DNA of 64,000 nucleotides from Verrucomicrobiia bacterium. GTDB lineage: Bacteria; Verrucomicrobiota; Verrucomicrobiia; Limisphaerales; JADLHS01. Both the position numbers and the translations under genes were made by a program. Location: NCBI GenBank assembly GCA_026125285.1, contig JAHCLO010000026.1:1-64000 (forward strand), given 5' to 3'. Below are positions 1 through 9,732 of the stretch, one piece after another; the first letter of the stretch is position 1; each line of letters starts with the position of its first letter. The notes below the pieces were generated by a model. That model searched no databases and was not told the DNA's origin. It saw nothing but the letters and a program-made list of their open reading frames with translations.

Positions 1-285
1 GGTGGGAACAAGATTTGGCAAAGTGAATCAGGCGCATGATTCGGCGGCGATTGGACTTGGGAGGGAGAGTAGGTATTTTACTTTGATCTCGCCGGCTACG
101 GGTCCGAGTTGCTTTGTCGCCCTCCGATTGTTTGACCACAGGACAAAGCCGTTTCGCTCCGGGACTGCGGTGGATAGCACCGAAGGGCAAGATTTCTGAA
201 TTGTTATATTGCGCCGGAGAACGGTTTCGGTAATTACTATGCAAATTTTTGCCGTAACTCGGGCGCTTACAGCGGCCGGGCAGCG

Positions 286-3200
286 ATGACGAACCGACGG
301 AACAAGCACAGAATGAAGACATTGGCGCGGACGAATCCGCCGCAGAAACAGGGTCTTTACGATCCACAATTTGAACACGATTCCTGCGGGGTGGGTTTCG
401 TGGTCAATCTCAAAGGCGCCACCTCTCACGATATCATCAGCCAGGCGCTGCGGCTGCTGATGAACCTTGACCATCGCGGGGCATGCGGGTGTGAAGCGAA
501 CACTGGCGACGGCGCGGGCATTCTCCTGCAGACGCCGCACGATTTTCTGAAGCTGGTTTCCAAGGAGGCGCGCGTCACGCTGCCGTCGGCCGGCGAATAC
601 GGCGTGGGCATGGTCTTCCTGCCGCAGGACGACGCCGACCGGGCCGAGTGTGAAAAAGTGTTCGGCGAAATCGTCGCCGAGGAAGGGCAACACTTGCTGG
701 GCTGGCGCACGGTACCGACCAGCAACAGTTTTCTCGGCGCGACGGCAAAGGCATCCGAACCTGCGATGCGTCAGGTGTTCATCGGGCGGGGGAAGAACGT
801 TCCGGACGATCTGGCGTTTGAGCGCAAGCTTTACATCATTCGCAAGCGGGCTGTGAATTTGATTCGCTACTCCGGCAAGGTACGAGGCGGCGAGTTTTTC
901 TACGTCTCGAGCCTGTCCTTCCGGACGATGGTTTACAAAGGCATGCTCACCACCACGCAACTGGGTGAGTACTACCCGGACCTTTCGCATCCCGCAATGG
1001 AAACGGCGCTGGCGCTGGTCCATTCGCGTTTCAGCACCAATACCTTTCCCAGTTGGAATCGCGCGCATCCGTACCGCTACATGGCGCACAACGGCGAGAT
1101 CAACACACTGCGCGGCAACGTGAATTGGATGCACGCGCGCGAGGCCCTGTTCGAGAGCGATCTCTTCGGCGCCGACATCAAGAAGATCCTGCCCGTCATC
1201 AACACGGACGGCAGCGATTCGGCGATGTTCGACAACTCGCTGGAGTTGCTGATTATGGCGGGCCGCTCCCTGCCGCACGCCGTGATGATGATGATCCCGG
1301 AGCCGTGGACGAAGCATGAATCCATGAGCGAGGAGAAAAAGGCATTCTACGAATACCACTCGTGCCTGATGGAGCCGTGGGACGGGCCCGCCTCCATTGC
1401 CTTCACGGACGGCAAGCAGATGGGCGCCGTGCTGGACCGCAACGGCCTGCGGCCTTCGCGTTACTACGTCACCAAGGATGATCTGGTCATCATGGCCAGC
1501 GAAGTCGGCGTGCTCGACATTCCGGCGGAGCGGGTGCTGCGGAAGGGCCGCCTGCAGCCGGGCCGCATGTTTCTCGTGGACACCGAGCAGGGCCGCATCA
1601 TCGCGGACGAGGAGATCAAAGAGCAGATTGCGACGGAGCAGCCCTATCGGCTTTGGCTCGACGAGAATTTGATCAAGCTGGCCGATGTGCCGGCGCCCGA
1701 AGTAGTGCCGGTGGTGAACCACGAAACGGTGCTGCAGCGCCAGTTAGCTTTCGGGTACACGTTTGAAGACCTGCGCCTGCTCTTGTTGCCGATGGCGCGC
1801 GACGGCAACGAAGCCGTCGGCTCGATGGGCACCGACACGCCGTTGGCGGTGTTGTCGGACAAGCCGCACCTGTTGTTCAACTATTTCAAGCAACTCTTCG
1901 CGCAGGTCACCAATCCGCCCATTGATTGCATCCGCGAAGAGATCATCATGTCCACCGAGACGGCCATCGGTTCTGAGCGCAATCTGCTCAAACCCGGACC
2001 CGAGCACGCCCGCCTCATTGAGCTCAAGTCACCCATCCTTACGAACGAAGAGTTCACGAAGCTGAAACACCTCGATCTCCCGGGCTTCAAATCCACGACC
2101 ATTCCGATTCTCTTCAAGGTCGCCGACGGGCCGGCGGGATTGGAGCAGGCGATGACCGAAGTGTGCGCCAAGGTCAATCAGGCGGTCCACGATGGCTACA
2201 ACGTGGTTGTGCTGTCGGATCGCGGCGTGAATCAGGAGTGGGCGCCGATACCGTCGTTGCTCGCCACCGCGGGCGTGCATCACCACTTGATTCGCGAAGG
2301 CACGCGCACGCAGGTCGGTCTGGTGCTGGAGTCCGCCGAACCGCGCGAGGTGCATCATTTCTCGCTGCTGATCGGCTATGGTTGCGGTGCGATCAATCCC
2401 TACCTCGCCTTCGAAACGCTCGACGACATGATCCGGCAGGGGCTGATCACCGGCATGGATCACCACACAGCGTGCAAGAATTACCTCAAGGCCGCAGTCA
2501 AAGGCGTTGTGAAAGTCATCTCCAAGATGGGTATCTCGACGGTCCAGAGTTACTGGGGCGCTCAAATCTTTGAGGCTGTTGGGCTGAAGCAATCGGTGAT
2601 AGACAAGTACTTCACCTGGACACCCACCCGCATCGAGGGCGTGGGCCTGGAGGTCCTTGCCCAGGAGGTCCTCCAACGGCATCAGCGGGCGTTTCCGGAT
2701 CGCCCGGTCAATGGGCATGCGTTGGACGTGGGCGGCCAATACCAATGGCGCGACGACGGAGAGTATCATCTGTTCAACCCCCAGACGATTCACAAGCTCC
2801 AACACGCCGTTCGGACCGGCAATTATGGTGTCTTCCAGGAATACTCGAAACTGGTGAACGAGCAGGACCAGCACCACTGCACGCTGCGGGGACTGCTGGA
2901 TTTCAAGTTGCGGCGACCAGTGCCCATCGAGGAAGTCGAATCGGTCGAGAGCATCATGAAGCGTTTCAAATCCGGCGCCATGAGCTACGGCTCCATCAGC
3001 CAGGAGGCGCACGAAACGCTCGCCATTGCCATGAACCGCATCGGCGGGAAAAGCAACACCGGTGAAGGCGGCGAAGACCCGGAACGGTATGTCTGGACGA
3101 ATGAACTGGGGGATTCCAAGAATAGCGCCATCAAGCAGGTGGCTTCCGGCCGGTTTGGGGTGACCAGTCTCTATCTCGTCAAAGCGAAGGAATTGCAGAT

Positions 3201-4923
3201 CAAAATGGCGCAGGGCGCCAAACCCGGCGAAGGCGGCCAGTTGCCAGGTCGGAAGGTCTATCCGCCGATTGCCAAAGTGCGCCATTCCACTCCCGGCGTC
3301 GGCTTGATTTCGCCGCCGCCGCATCATGATATTTACTCGATCGAAGATTTGGCCGAGTTGATTCACGACCTGAAGAACGCGAATCATCACGCACGCATCA
3401 GTGTTAAATTAGTAGCCGAGGTCGGCGTCGGCACGGTCGCGGCCGGTGTAGCCAAAGCGCACGCGGACGTGGTGTTGATCAGCGGTTACGATGGCGGCAC
3501 GGGCGCGTCGCCACAAACCGGCATCAAGCACGCGGGGATTCCCTGGGAGTTGGGTCTTGCGGAAACCCACCAGACGCTGGTCCTGAATAACCTCCGCTCG
3601 CGCATCATCGTGGAGACGGATGGCCAGTTGAAGACCGGGCGTGACGTGGTCATAGCGGCCTTGTTGGGGGCGGAGGAATTTGGTTTTGCCACCGGCCCGC
3701 TGGTGGCCATGGGCTGTGTCATGATGCGTGTTTGCCATTTGAATACCTGTCCCGTGGGGGTGGCGACCCAGGATCCACGGTTGCGCAAACATTTCATGGG
3801 GCAACCGGAACATGTCACCAATTTCATGCGCTTCATCGCCCAGGAAGTTCGTGAATTGATGGCGCAACTGGGCTTCCGCCAGATGAACAAGATGATCGGC
3901 CGCGTGGACCGGCTCGAAGTCAGGAAAGCCATCGAACATTGGAAAGCCAGGGGTCTCGATTTCAGCAAAATTCTGCACGCGCCCGAAGTGCCGACGGACG
4001 TTGGCCGCTTCTGTATGATCCCGCAGGATCACGGACTCGACAAGGCGCTGGACAACACCGTGCTGCTCAAACTCTGTGCGCCGGCCATTGAGCGGAAGGA
4101 AAAAGTAGTGGCCGCGCTGCCGATTCGCAACGTGAACCGCGTGGTGGGCACCATCGTGGGCAGTGAAGTCACCCGGCGCTGGGGCGCCGAAGGTTTGCCG
4201 GAAGACACGATCGAGATCAGCTTCACCGGCAGCGCGGGCCAGAGCTTTGGTGCGTTCATGCCCAAGGGAATGACCTTTACGTTGGAGGGTGATGCCAACG
4301 ATTATCTGGGCAAGGGCTTATCTGGCGGCAAAATCATCGTCTATCCGCCGCGCCGATCCACCTTTGTTCCGGAGGAGAACATCATCATCGGCAACGTTGC
4401 CTTCTACGGTGCGACCGGGGGCGAAGCCTATATCCGCGGCATGGCCGGCGAACGCTTCTGTGTGCGCAACAGCGGACTGACCGCGGTCGTCGAGTCGGTC
4501 GGCGATCACGGTTGTGAATACATGACCGGCGGGCGGGTGGTGGTGCTGGGCCCCGCCGGCCGCAACTTTGCCGCCGGCATGAGCGGCGGTGTGGCTTATG
4601 TGCTCGATGAAGCGGGTGATTTCCCGCGCCGCTGCAATCAACAGATGGTGAGCTTGCAGAAGTTGGAGGATCCCGACGAAATCGAAGCCGTCTGGAAAAT
4701 GATCCAAAGGCATCGAACCTACACGGACAGCGACCGGGCCGCCAGGATTCTGGCGGACTGGAATGGCTTCGTGCCAAAGTTCGTGAAAGTGATGCCCAAT
4801 GACTACCAGCGGATGCTGCAAGCGATCAAGAAAGTGACGGACGAGGGCCTGAGCGGTGAGGAAGCCGTGATGGCCGCGTTTGAGGTGAACGCTCGCGACG
4901 CGTCGCGGGTGGGGGGAGGTTGA
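286..4923 (+). CDS. gltB: Glutamate synthase large (alpha) subunit
   Basis: Ferredoxin/NADPH-type GOGAT large subunit: hydrolyses glutamine at an N-terminal Ntn amidotransferase site and channels ammonia to the FMN site, where 2-oxoglutarate is aminated to glutamate. The full domain order is visible in 1545 residues: short propeptide, catalytic Cys34 (DSCGVGF), central domain, FMN-binding TIM barrel (about 830-1220) with the 3Fe-4S motif C-x5-C-x4-C starting at Cys1144 (GCVMMRVCHLNTCPVG), and a C-terminal GXGXG beta-helix (about 1290-1490). Length is normal. A start at internal Met10 (position 313) is equally possible, since neither start has a good ribosome-binding site. gltD follows after 86 nt, so the two subunits are probably co-transcribed. 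Confidence 0.97.
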   Translation: MTNRRNKHRMKTLARTNPPQKQGLYDPQFEHDSCGVGFVVNLKGATSHDIISQALRLLMNLDHRGACGCEANTGDGAGILLQTPHDFLKLVSKEARVTLPSAGEYGVGMVFLPQDDADRAECEKVFGEIVAEEGQHLLGWRTVPTSNSFLGATAKASEPAMRQVFIGRGKNVPDDLAFERKLYIIRKRAVNLIRYSGKVRGGEFFYVSSLSFRTMVYKGMLTTTQLGEYYPDLSHPAMETALALVHSRFSTNTFPSWNRAHPYRYMAHNGEINTLRGNVNWMHAREALFESDLFGADIKKILPVINTDGSDSAMFDNSLELLIMAGRSLPHAVMMMIPEPWTKHESMSEEKKAFYEYHSCLMEPWDGPASIAFTDGKQMGAVLDRNGLRPSRYYVTKDDLVIMASEVGVLDIPAERVLRKGRLQPGRMFLVDTEQGRIIADEEIKEQIATEQPYRLWLDENLIKLADVPAPEVVPVVNHETVLQRQLAFGYTFEDLRLLLLPMARDGNEAVGSMGTDTPLAVLSDKPHLLFNYFKQLFAQVTNPPIDCIREEIIMSTETAIGSERNLLKPGPEHARLIELKSPILTNEEFTKLKHLDLPGFKSTTIPILFKVADGPAGLEQAMTEVCAKVNQAVHDGYNVVVLSDRGVNQEWAPIPSLLATAGVHHHLIREGTRTQVGLVLESAEPREVHHFSLLIGYGCGAINPYLAFETLDDMIRQGLITGMDHHTACKNYLKAAVKGVVKVISKMGISTVQSYWGAQIFEAVGLKQSVIDKYFTWTPTRIEGVGLEVLAQEVLQRHQRAFPDRPVNGHALDVGGQYQWRDDGEYHLFNPQTIHKLQHAVRTGNYGVFQEYSKLVNEQDQHHCTLRGLLDFKLRRPVPIEEVESVESIMKRFKSGAMSYGSISQEAHETLAIAMNRIGGKSNTGEGGEDPERYVWTNELGDSKNSAIKQVASGRFGVTSLYLVKAKELQIKMAQGAKPGEGGQLPGRKVYPPIAKVRHSTPGVGLISPPPHHDIYSIEDLAELIHDLKNANHHARISVKLVAEVGVGTVAAGVAKAHADVVLISGYDGGTGASPQTGIKHAGIPWELGLAETHQTLVLNNLRSRIIVETDGQLKTGRDVVIAALLGAEEFGFATGPLVAMGCVMMRVCHLNTCPVGVATQDPRLRKHFMGQPEHVTNFMRFIAQEVRELMAQLGFRQMNKMIGRVDRLEVRKAIEHWKARGLDFSKILHAPEVPTDVGRFCMIPQDHGLDKALDNTVLLKLCAPAIERKEKVVAALPIRNVNRVVGTIVGSEVTRRWGAEGLPEDTIEISFTGSAGQSFGAFMPKGMTFTLEGDANDYLGKGLSGGKIIVYPPRRSTFVPEENIIIGNVAFYGATGGEAYIRGMAGERFCVRNSGLTAVVESVGDHGCEYMTGGRVVVLGPAGRNFAAGMSGGVAYVLDEAGDFPRRCNQQMVSLQKLEDPDEIEAVWKMIQRHRTYTDSDRAARILADWNGFVPKFVKVMPNDYQRMLQAIKKVTDEGLSGEEAVMAAFEVNARDASRVGGG

Positions 4924-5009
4924 GTTAACCCGGAGACGCACCGGGCACGGCGAACCGCTGCCGGTTGGAGATGCGAATCCGCGACGAGTGAAGGAAACGA
5001 GCAACAGAA

Positions 5010-6494
5010 ATGGGTAAACCCACAGGATTCATCGAATACTTGCGCGAACTGCCGCAGGACCGCGCGGCCAGCGAGCGCATTAAAGACTGGAACGAGTTCC
5101 ATCATCATCTGGCTGAGGACAAACTCCGCCAGCAGGGGGCGCGCTGCATGGATTGCGGGATTCCGTTCTGCCACACCGGCACGCTGTTGAGCGGCATGGC
5201 CTCGGGCTGCCCGATTCACAACCTCATCCCCGAGTGGAACGATTTGGTTTATCGCGGACTGTGGAAGGAAGCGCTGGAGCGGCTGCACAAGACCAACAAC
5301 TTCCCTGACTTCACCGGTCGCGTTTGCCCGGCACCGTGCGAAGGCTCTTGTGTGCTCGGCATCAACGCCCCGCCCGTCACCATCAAGACCATCGAATGTG
5401 AAATCGCGGACCGCGGCTGGGCGGAAGGCTGGATTACTCCGGAACCGCCCACGAAACGAACCGGGAAGAAGGTGGCAGTCGTGGGCTCTGGCCCGGCCGG
5501 ATTGTGCGCCGCGGCGCAACTCAACAGGGCCGGCCACCTGGTCACCGTGTTCGAGCGGGCTGACCGCCCCGGCGGATTGCTCATGTACGGCATTCCGAAC
5601 ATGAAACTCGACAAACAAGCAGTCGTGTTGCGCCGTATCAAACAGATGGAAGCCGAGGGCGTTGTTTTCACCTGCAACACCGAGGTTGGAAAACAACTTC
5701 CCGCCGAAAGGCTCCTGAAAGACTTCCACGCAACGGTCCTTTGCACCGGCGCAACAAAACCGCGCGACCTGCCCATTCCGGGCCGAGAACTCAAAGGCGT
5801 TCATTTCGCCATGGAATTTCTTACTGCGAACACCCGGAACGTTCTCGACGGCCACAAGAATGGCAATTTCATTGACGCGACCGGCAAGGACGTCATCGTG
5901 ATTGGCGGTGGCGACACCGGCACCGATTGCGTCGGCACCGCCATGCGGCACGGCTGTCGCAGTCTCGTGCAATTGGAGATTCTGCCCCAGCCGCCGCAGG
6001 AACGGGCGAAAGAAAATCCCTGGCCCGAATGGCCCAAGATTTATCGAATGGACTATGGCCAGGAAGAAGCCGCCGCCAAATTCGGCGCCGACCCGCGGGT
6101 GTACCTCACCACCGCGACGAAATTCGAGGGCGACGCGCAGGGTCATGTCAAAGCCGTCCACACGGTCCAGGTGCAGTGGGAGCGGAACGAGAATGGACAG
6201 TTCATTCCCAAGCACGTCCCCGGCACGGAGAAAATTCTACCCGCGCAACTTGTGCTGCTGGCCATGGGATTCCTCGGCCCGGAGCAACCGCTGCTGGAGG
6301 CGCTCAAACTGGAACGCGACCCCCGCAGCAACGTCAAGGCTGAGTTCGAGAAGTATTCCACCAACATCAAGGGCGTGTTTGCCGCGGGCGATTGTCGCCG
6401 TGGCCAGAGTCTCGTCGTGTGGGCCTTCAACGAAGGCCGCGGCGCCGCCCGCGAATGCGACCGGTATTTGATGGGCCACACGAACCTGCCCTAA
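5010..6494 (+). CDS. gltD: Glutamate synthase small (beta) subunit
   Basis: NADPH-dependent FAD oxidoreductase subunit that feeds electrons to GltB. The N-terminal Fe-S region has Cys46, Cys49, Cys54 and Cys67 (RCMDCGIPFC) and a second group at Cys106, Cys110 and Cys114 (CPAPCEGSC). The FAD dinucleotide motif GSGPAG is at residues 159-164 and the NADPH motif VIGGGDTGTD near residue 295. The length of 494 aa is typical. An AAGGAA stretch precedes the ATG by about 12 nt. It lies directly downstream of gltB on the same strand, the usual gltBD order. Confidence 0.97.
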   Translation: MGKPTGFIEYLRELPQDRAASERIKDWNEFHHHLAEDKLRQQGARCMDCGIPFCHTGTLLSGMASGCPIHNLIPEWNDLVYRGLWKEALERLHKTNNFPDFTGRVCPAPCEGSCVLGINAPPVTIKTIECEIADRGWAEGWITPEPPTKRTGKKVAVVGSGPAGLCAAAQLNRAGHLVTVFERADRPGGLLMYGIPNMKLDKQAVVLRRIKQMEAEGVVFTCNTEVGKQLPAERLLKDFHATVLCTGATKPRDLPIPGRELKGVHFAMEFLTANTRNVLDGHKNGNFIDATGKDVIVIGGGDTGTDCVGTAMRHGCRSLVQLEILPQPPQERAKENPWPEWPKIYRMDYGQEEAAAKFGADPRVYLTTATKFEGDAQGHVKAVHTVQVQWERNENGQFIPKHVPGTEKILPAQLVLLAMGFLGPEQPLLEALKLERDPRSNVKAEFEKYSTNIKGVFAAGDCRRGQSLVVWAFNEGRGAARECDRYLMGHTNLP

Positions 6495-6718
6495 CGCCGC
6501 GTGGGCGCTCGGACTTCTCAGGACCTGGGCAGTGGTGCGAGAAGACACTTTGACATTGCCCCAGTTGTAGGGACGTGGAATATCCCTGTCTTGATTTGCA
6601 ACCTTCTGCAAATACCAACTCCTTGAATCAGCCAAGGGGGCTCCGTAAGAATCCTTTCTCGCACCTCCGAGGCCGCAGCCCATCGAGCGGCGCACCGTCG
6701 GACATCCAAACCCAGAAA

Positions 6719-7639
6719 TCACTTCGCCAGCGTCAAACCCACCACCCCCGCCACGGCAAGCGCGCCGCCGAGGAGAGCACGCGGCGTGATTTTCTCGTTT
6801 TCCATCACTCGCGCAAACGGAATCACCACCAACGGCGTGAGGGCGGTGATGGCGGTTACGATTCCCGTGGGCGTGGTTTTGAGCGCCCATAACATCAGGC
6901 TCATGCCCACGGTCTGTCCCGCCAGGCTGTTGGTGAGTACCCACGGCCAGATACATCGCCACTTGTCGCGAGCGCTCGCGGTGTCCACAACCGCACCCAT
7001 GTCTTCTGGCAGCCGCACAAAGTGACGTTTGGCGACGAGCAACAGAATTCCGGCAATGAGCAAACCGCCAAGCAACCTTTGAAACGCCGCCGTCCCGCCG
7101 TCCATGGCTTCGTTGTTCGCAAAGGCGATGGCGTATCCTTTCCGACTCATCACCGCGCCGATGCCATTGCCCGCCGCGCCTACGAGGGCAAAAAGAAGCC
7201 CCGCCCAGAGTTTCGATCGCGGAAGGTGGAGATGTTCGCCTGGCGACAAAGCCGACGCAACACCGGCCAGGATGACTGCCACGCAGAGGACTTGCTCTGC
7301 ACCCAAGGTCGTGCCAAGCCAAAGCCACTCGACCAGAGCGGCAATCGGCGCAGTGCCACATTGAATCACCAGCACGGAAAGGCGCGACCCAATCCGGGGC
7401 AACGCTTCAAACAAAGCGGCGTCGCCGATACCGATGCCAATCAAACCGCTCAACAGGAAGATCGGCAACGCGCCGCCGGCGAGGCCATTGCCACCGGTGA
7501 ACGCCCAAACGCCCAGGAATAGCGTCGCGAGGGCGAGTCGCCAGAAGTTTGCTTCAATGCCGCCGATGAGTCTGGCCGTTCGTGTCCCGCAGACGACGGA
7601 GATCGAGAAACAAAAAGTGGCCAGGAATGCGGCGAACAT
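6719..7639 (-). CDS. EamA/DMT-superfamily transporter
   Basis: A 306-aa integral membrane protein with about ten hydrophobic segments arranged as two EamA-like halves (roughly 1-140 and 160-300), typical of drug/metabolite exporters. The second half starts near WPWVLTNSLAGQTVGMSLMLW and ends in a short basic tail. The substrate cannot be read from the sequence. It ends the minus-strand run glycosylase - transporter; only 6 nt separate it from the glycosylase stop, so co-transcription is likely. Confidence 0.87.
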   Translation of the reverse strand: MFAAFLATFCFSISVVCGTRTARLIGGIEANFWRLALATLFLGVWAFTGGNGLAGGALPIFLLSGLIGIGIGDAALFEALPRIGSRLSVLVIQCGTAPIAALVEWLWLGTTLGAEQVLCVAVILAGVASALSPGEHLHLPRSKLWAGLLFALVGAAGNGIGAVMSRKGYAIAFANNEAMDGGTAAFQRLLGGLLIAGILLLVAKRHFVRLPEDMGAVVDTASARDKWRCIWPWVLTNSLAGQTVGMSLMLWALKTTPTGIVTAITALTPLVVIPFARVMENEKITPRALLGGALAVAGVVGLTLAK

Positions 7640-7645
7640 GCCGGG

Positions 7646-8260
7646 TCAGACAGGCAGTTCCAACGCGCGCCAGAGATACCACGACGCCACGGAGCGGTAC
7701 GGCCGCCAGCGTTCGCCGTGGGCGAGCAATTCCTTGGGCGTGGGCAAGGCTGCCAAGCCATACACGCGCGCAAATCCGCAGCGCACGCCATAGTCGGTCA
7801 CGGGTAAGACGTCGGCCCGTCCCAGCGTGAACATGAGCAACATTTCAACCGTCCACGGCCCCACACCGCGCACGGTGGTGAGACGCTCAAGGATTTCCGC
7901 GTCGGACATCTTCTTGATGGCACGTGAGGTGGGGACGACGCCGGCAAGGGTTTTGGCGGCGATGTCTTTGACTGACGCCGTCTTTGCGCGGGAAAGTCCG
8001 GCGCCGCGTAATTGCTCATCCGGCGTGGCGAGCACCTCTTCGGGCTTGGGAAAGCGGCGGCGCGGATAGAGCGCCCGTACACGGCGGAGAATGGTGTTGG
8101 CCGCCGTGCCGTTGAGTTGTTGGTGGGCGACGGCCTGGACGAGGGCTTGGAAGGGACTGCGATGATTGGCCGGCGTAAGCCGGCACGGGCCAACTTTCTT
8201 GATGAGGCGCGCCAGCGTTTTGTCCGCGTGGCGCAGGTGTTTGACGGCTTGGGATGTCAT
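7646..8260 (-). CDS. DNA-3-methyladenine glycosylase II family (AlkA-type HhH-GPD)
   Basis: Base-excision repair glycosylase of the HhH-GPD superfamily, expected to remove alkylated purines. Residues 128-140 carry the helix-hairpin-helix signature (TTVRGVGPWTVEM) and Asp156 in VLPVTDYGVR is the catalytic aspartate position. The 204-aa length matches the short AlkA-like proteins that lack the N-terminal TBP-like domain of E. coli AlkA. It lies upstream of the DMT exporter in the same orientation. The family is secure; the substrate range is not. Confidence 0.92.
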   Translation of the reverse strand: MTSQAVKHLRHADKTLARLIKKVGPCRLTPANHRSPFQALVQAVAHQQLNGTAANTILRRVRALYPRRRFPKPEEVLATPDEQLRGAGLSRAKTASVKDIAAKTLAGVVPTSRAIKKMSDAEILERLTTVRGVGPWTVEMLLMFTLGRADVLPVTDYGVRCGFARVYGLAALPTPKELLAHGERWRPYRSVASWYLWRALELPV

Positions 8261-8284
8261 GGCAAGGTGATGCTGTCCCGGCGG

Positions 8285-8872
8285 CTAAAGTGCGTCGAGT
8301 CTAGGTGCCGACGCCACGGTCACGGTGGTGCGACGCATCCCCACCTGTGCAGTGGCTGTGCCGTGAGGGCTCACGCGGGTGAGTGTGCGCACGGTTTCGA
8401 TTCTGGAGATCAGCCATTCATTGTCCACTTTCTTCAGGGTGAACTTCATCTCCTGGATCAGGAAATCCGGTTCGGCCGGGGCGCTCGCGCGTGCCGTCAA
8501 TTCCACCACGGCGGATTGTTTGTCCGCCGCCAACATGACGTTCAAGTCGAGCAACTGAACCTTAAGCGAGCGGAGGTTCGACCGAATGGCGAGGGCCAGT
8601 TGGGTCATTTCATCCCGGTCGGCCATGATTTGTTGGGTGCCGCGCCGCCAATCCACCGTGAGCGTCACCTCGGAATCGAAATAACTGGCCAGTTTCTGGA
8701 TGTTGGCCGCACGGGGAATCAGTCCCTCGTCCGGGGCAAAGGAGGCCAGGCGCGCAACCTCGGCGAGACGTTTCCGAATCACCTTCTCCGGGCTGGGAAA
8801 GAAAATCGTCCACAGCCATACGCCCAGCGCAATCAGCGCCGCCAGCATCACGAGGCGAAGGACGAGTTTCAT
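8285..8872 (-). CDS. Membrane-anchored protein, NTF2-like possible
   Basis: A 195-aa protein with one N-terminal membrane segment (about residues 4-26, rich in Leu/Ala/Val, then IFFPSPEK) and a soluble domain. The layout of the domain (helical start, VTLTVDWRRGTQQ, a strand near AVVELTARA, then FTLKKVDNEWLISRIE) resembles small NTF2/SnoaL-like folds, but this is inference. Its start codon overlaps the signal peptidase gene stop by four bases (ATGA, 8869-8872), so the two are translationally coupled. Confidence 0.75.
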   Translation of the reverse strand: MKLVLRLVMLAALIALGVWLWTIFFPSPEKVIRKRLAEVARLASFAPDEGLIPRAANIQKLASYFDSEVTLTVDWRRGTQQIMADRDEMTQLALAIRSNLRSLKVQLLDLNVMLAADKQSAVVELTARASAPAEPDFLIQEMKFTLKKVDNEWLISRIETVRTLTRVSPHGTATAQVGMRRTTVTVASAPRLDAL

Positions 8873-9393
8873 AGCAGGATCTTTCCTACGATCCGGTTGC
8901 GGGTGGCGACTCCCAATTCATGATCCTCAATCGGCATGGAGCGATTGTCGCCGACCACGAAGTATTCCTCCACGCCGAGCCGGCGCGGCGGCATTTCCCA
9001 ACGGCTGCGGGACTTCACGTACGGCTCATCCAATGGTTGTCCATTTACGAACAACTGCCCGCCGCGGAATTCGACCGTTTCGCCGGGCAAGCCCACGATG
9101 CGTTTCATATACATCACGCTATGGCCGGCCAGCCGAATGGAGACAACATCGCCCCGGCGCGGCTCCCGCCACGAATAGGCAAGGCGGTTCACGAGGTGAA
9201 TGCTGTTCTCGCGATAAGTGGGCAACATGCTCGGTCCCGTGATCCGGACCGGCGGCAGCAGAATGAAACGGAATACGACAAAGGTGGCCACCACCAACAC
9301 CACAATCCGGACGAGCGTGAAGGCTGGCTTGCGGCCGACTGCAATCGTCCACAGCCATGAGCGGTCCCCGGCTTTTGGTGTTTCGTTTTCCAT
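8869..9393 (-). CDS. lepB: Signal peptidase I
   Basis: Type I leader peptidase that cleaves Sec and Tat signal peptides on the outer face of the inner membrane. A single transmembrane segment (about residues 25-46) precedes the catalytic Ser55 (TGPSMLPTY) and Lys97 (MYMKRIVGLPGE); the box with GDNR is at about 148-151. Length is 174 aa, short but within the family. The residues after GDNR (SMPIEDHELG) depart from the usual SxDSRxxG pattern while the Ser/Lys dyad is intact. It is coupled by overlap to the downstream 195-aa anchored protein. Confidence 0.93.
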   Translation of the reverse strand: MENETPKAGDRSWLWTIAVGRKPAFTLVRIVVLVVATFVVFRFILLPPVRITGPSMLPTYRENSIHLVNRLAYSWREPRRGDVVSIRLAGHSVMYMKRIVGLPGETVEFRGGQLFVNGQPLDEPYVKSRSRWEMPPRRLGVEEYFVVGDNRSMPIEDHELGVATRNRIVGKILL

Positions 9394-9732
9394 CTGCGCC
9401 GCAGGATTGAAAGCGGCGAGGCGCTGAAAGTTTCGACGGAGATTTGGCCGTGCGCAAGTGCAGACTCACCGGGAACAATCGCTGGTCGAGACGGTGCAAT
9501 GTGCGTGGAGAATCAACCTGCCGAGAGGGCGACCAAGCTCATTGGAATGAAGCGATCACGCCGTCGGGCCGCTGAAGATCTCGTTCCGCCCTACACAGCC
9601 TCGTCGTCAATGTTCAAGTAATCTTCTCGGCGGCTGGCCGCGTTGCAGACTTCCCCCCGTGGTTGTAGGACCTCGGCCACTTGCAGTGAGATGCTGCGGC
9701 GGGAGGTTTGGGGGAAAATTGCGGGTGCTTGC
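9394..9732. other. Intergenic stretch, no gene recognised
   Basis: About 340 bases between lepB (minus strand, starting at 9393) and the phosphodiesterase stop. A minus-strand frame from 9591 reads into a plausible-looking tail (ending REDYLNIDDEAV) but overlaps the phosphodiesterase end, has no independent start and matches nothing I know. No hairpin with a T-run was found. Confidence 0.4.

Noticed and set aside
28..3390. Long minus-strand open frames (564 and 453 codons) opposite gltB
   Set aside because: They are antisense to a fully recognisable glutamate synthase and show no family motifs; long shadow frames are expected at this GC content.
4803..6215. 470-codon minus-strand frame opposite gltD
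   Set aside because: Antisense to gltD, with low-complexity His/Arg/Gly-rich composition and no motifs.
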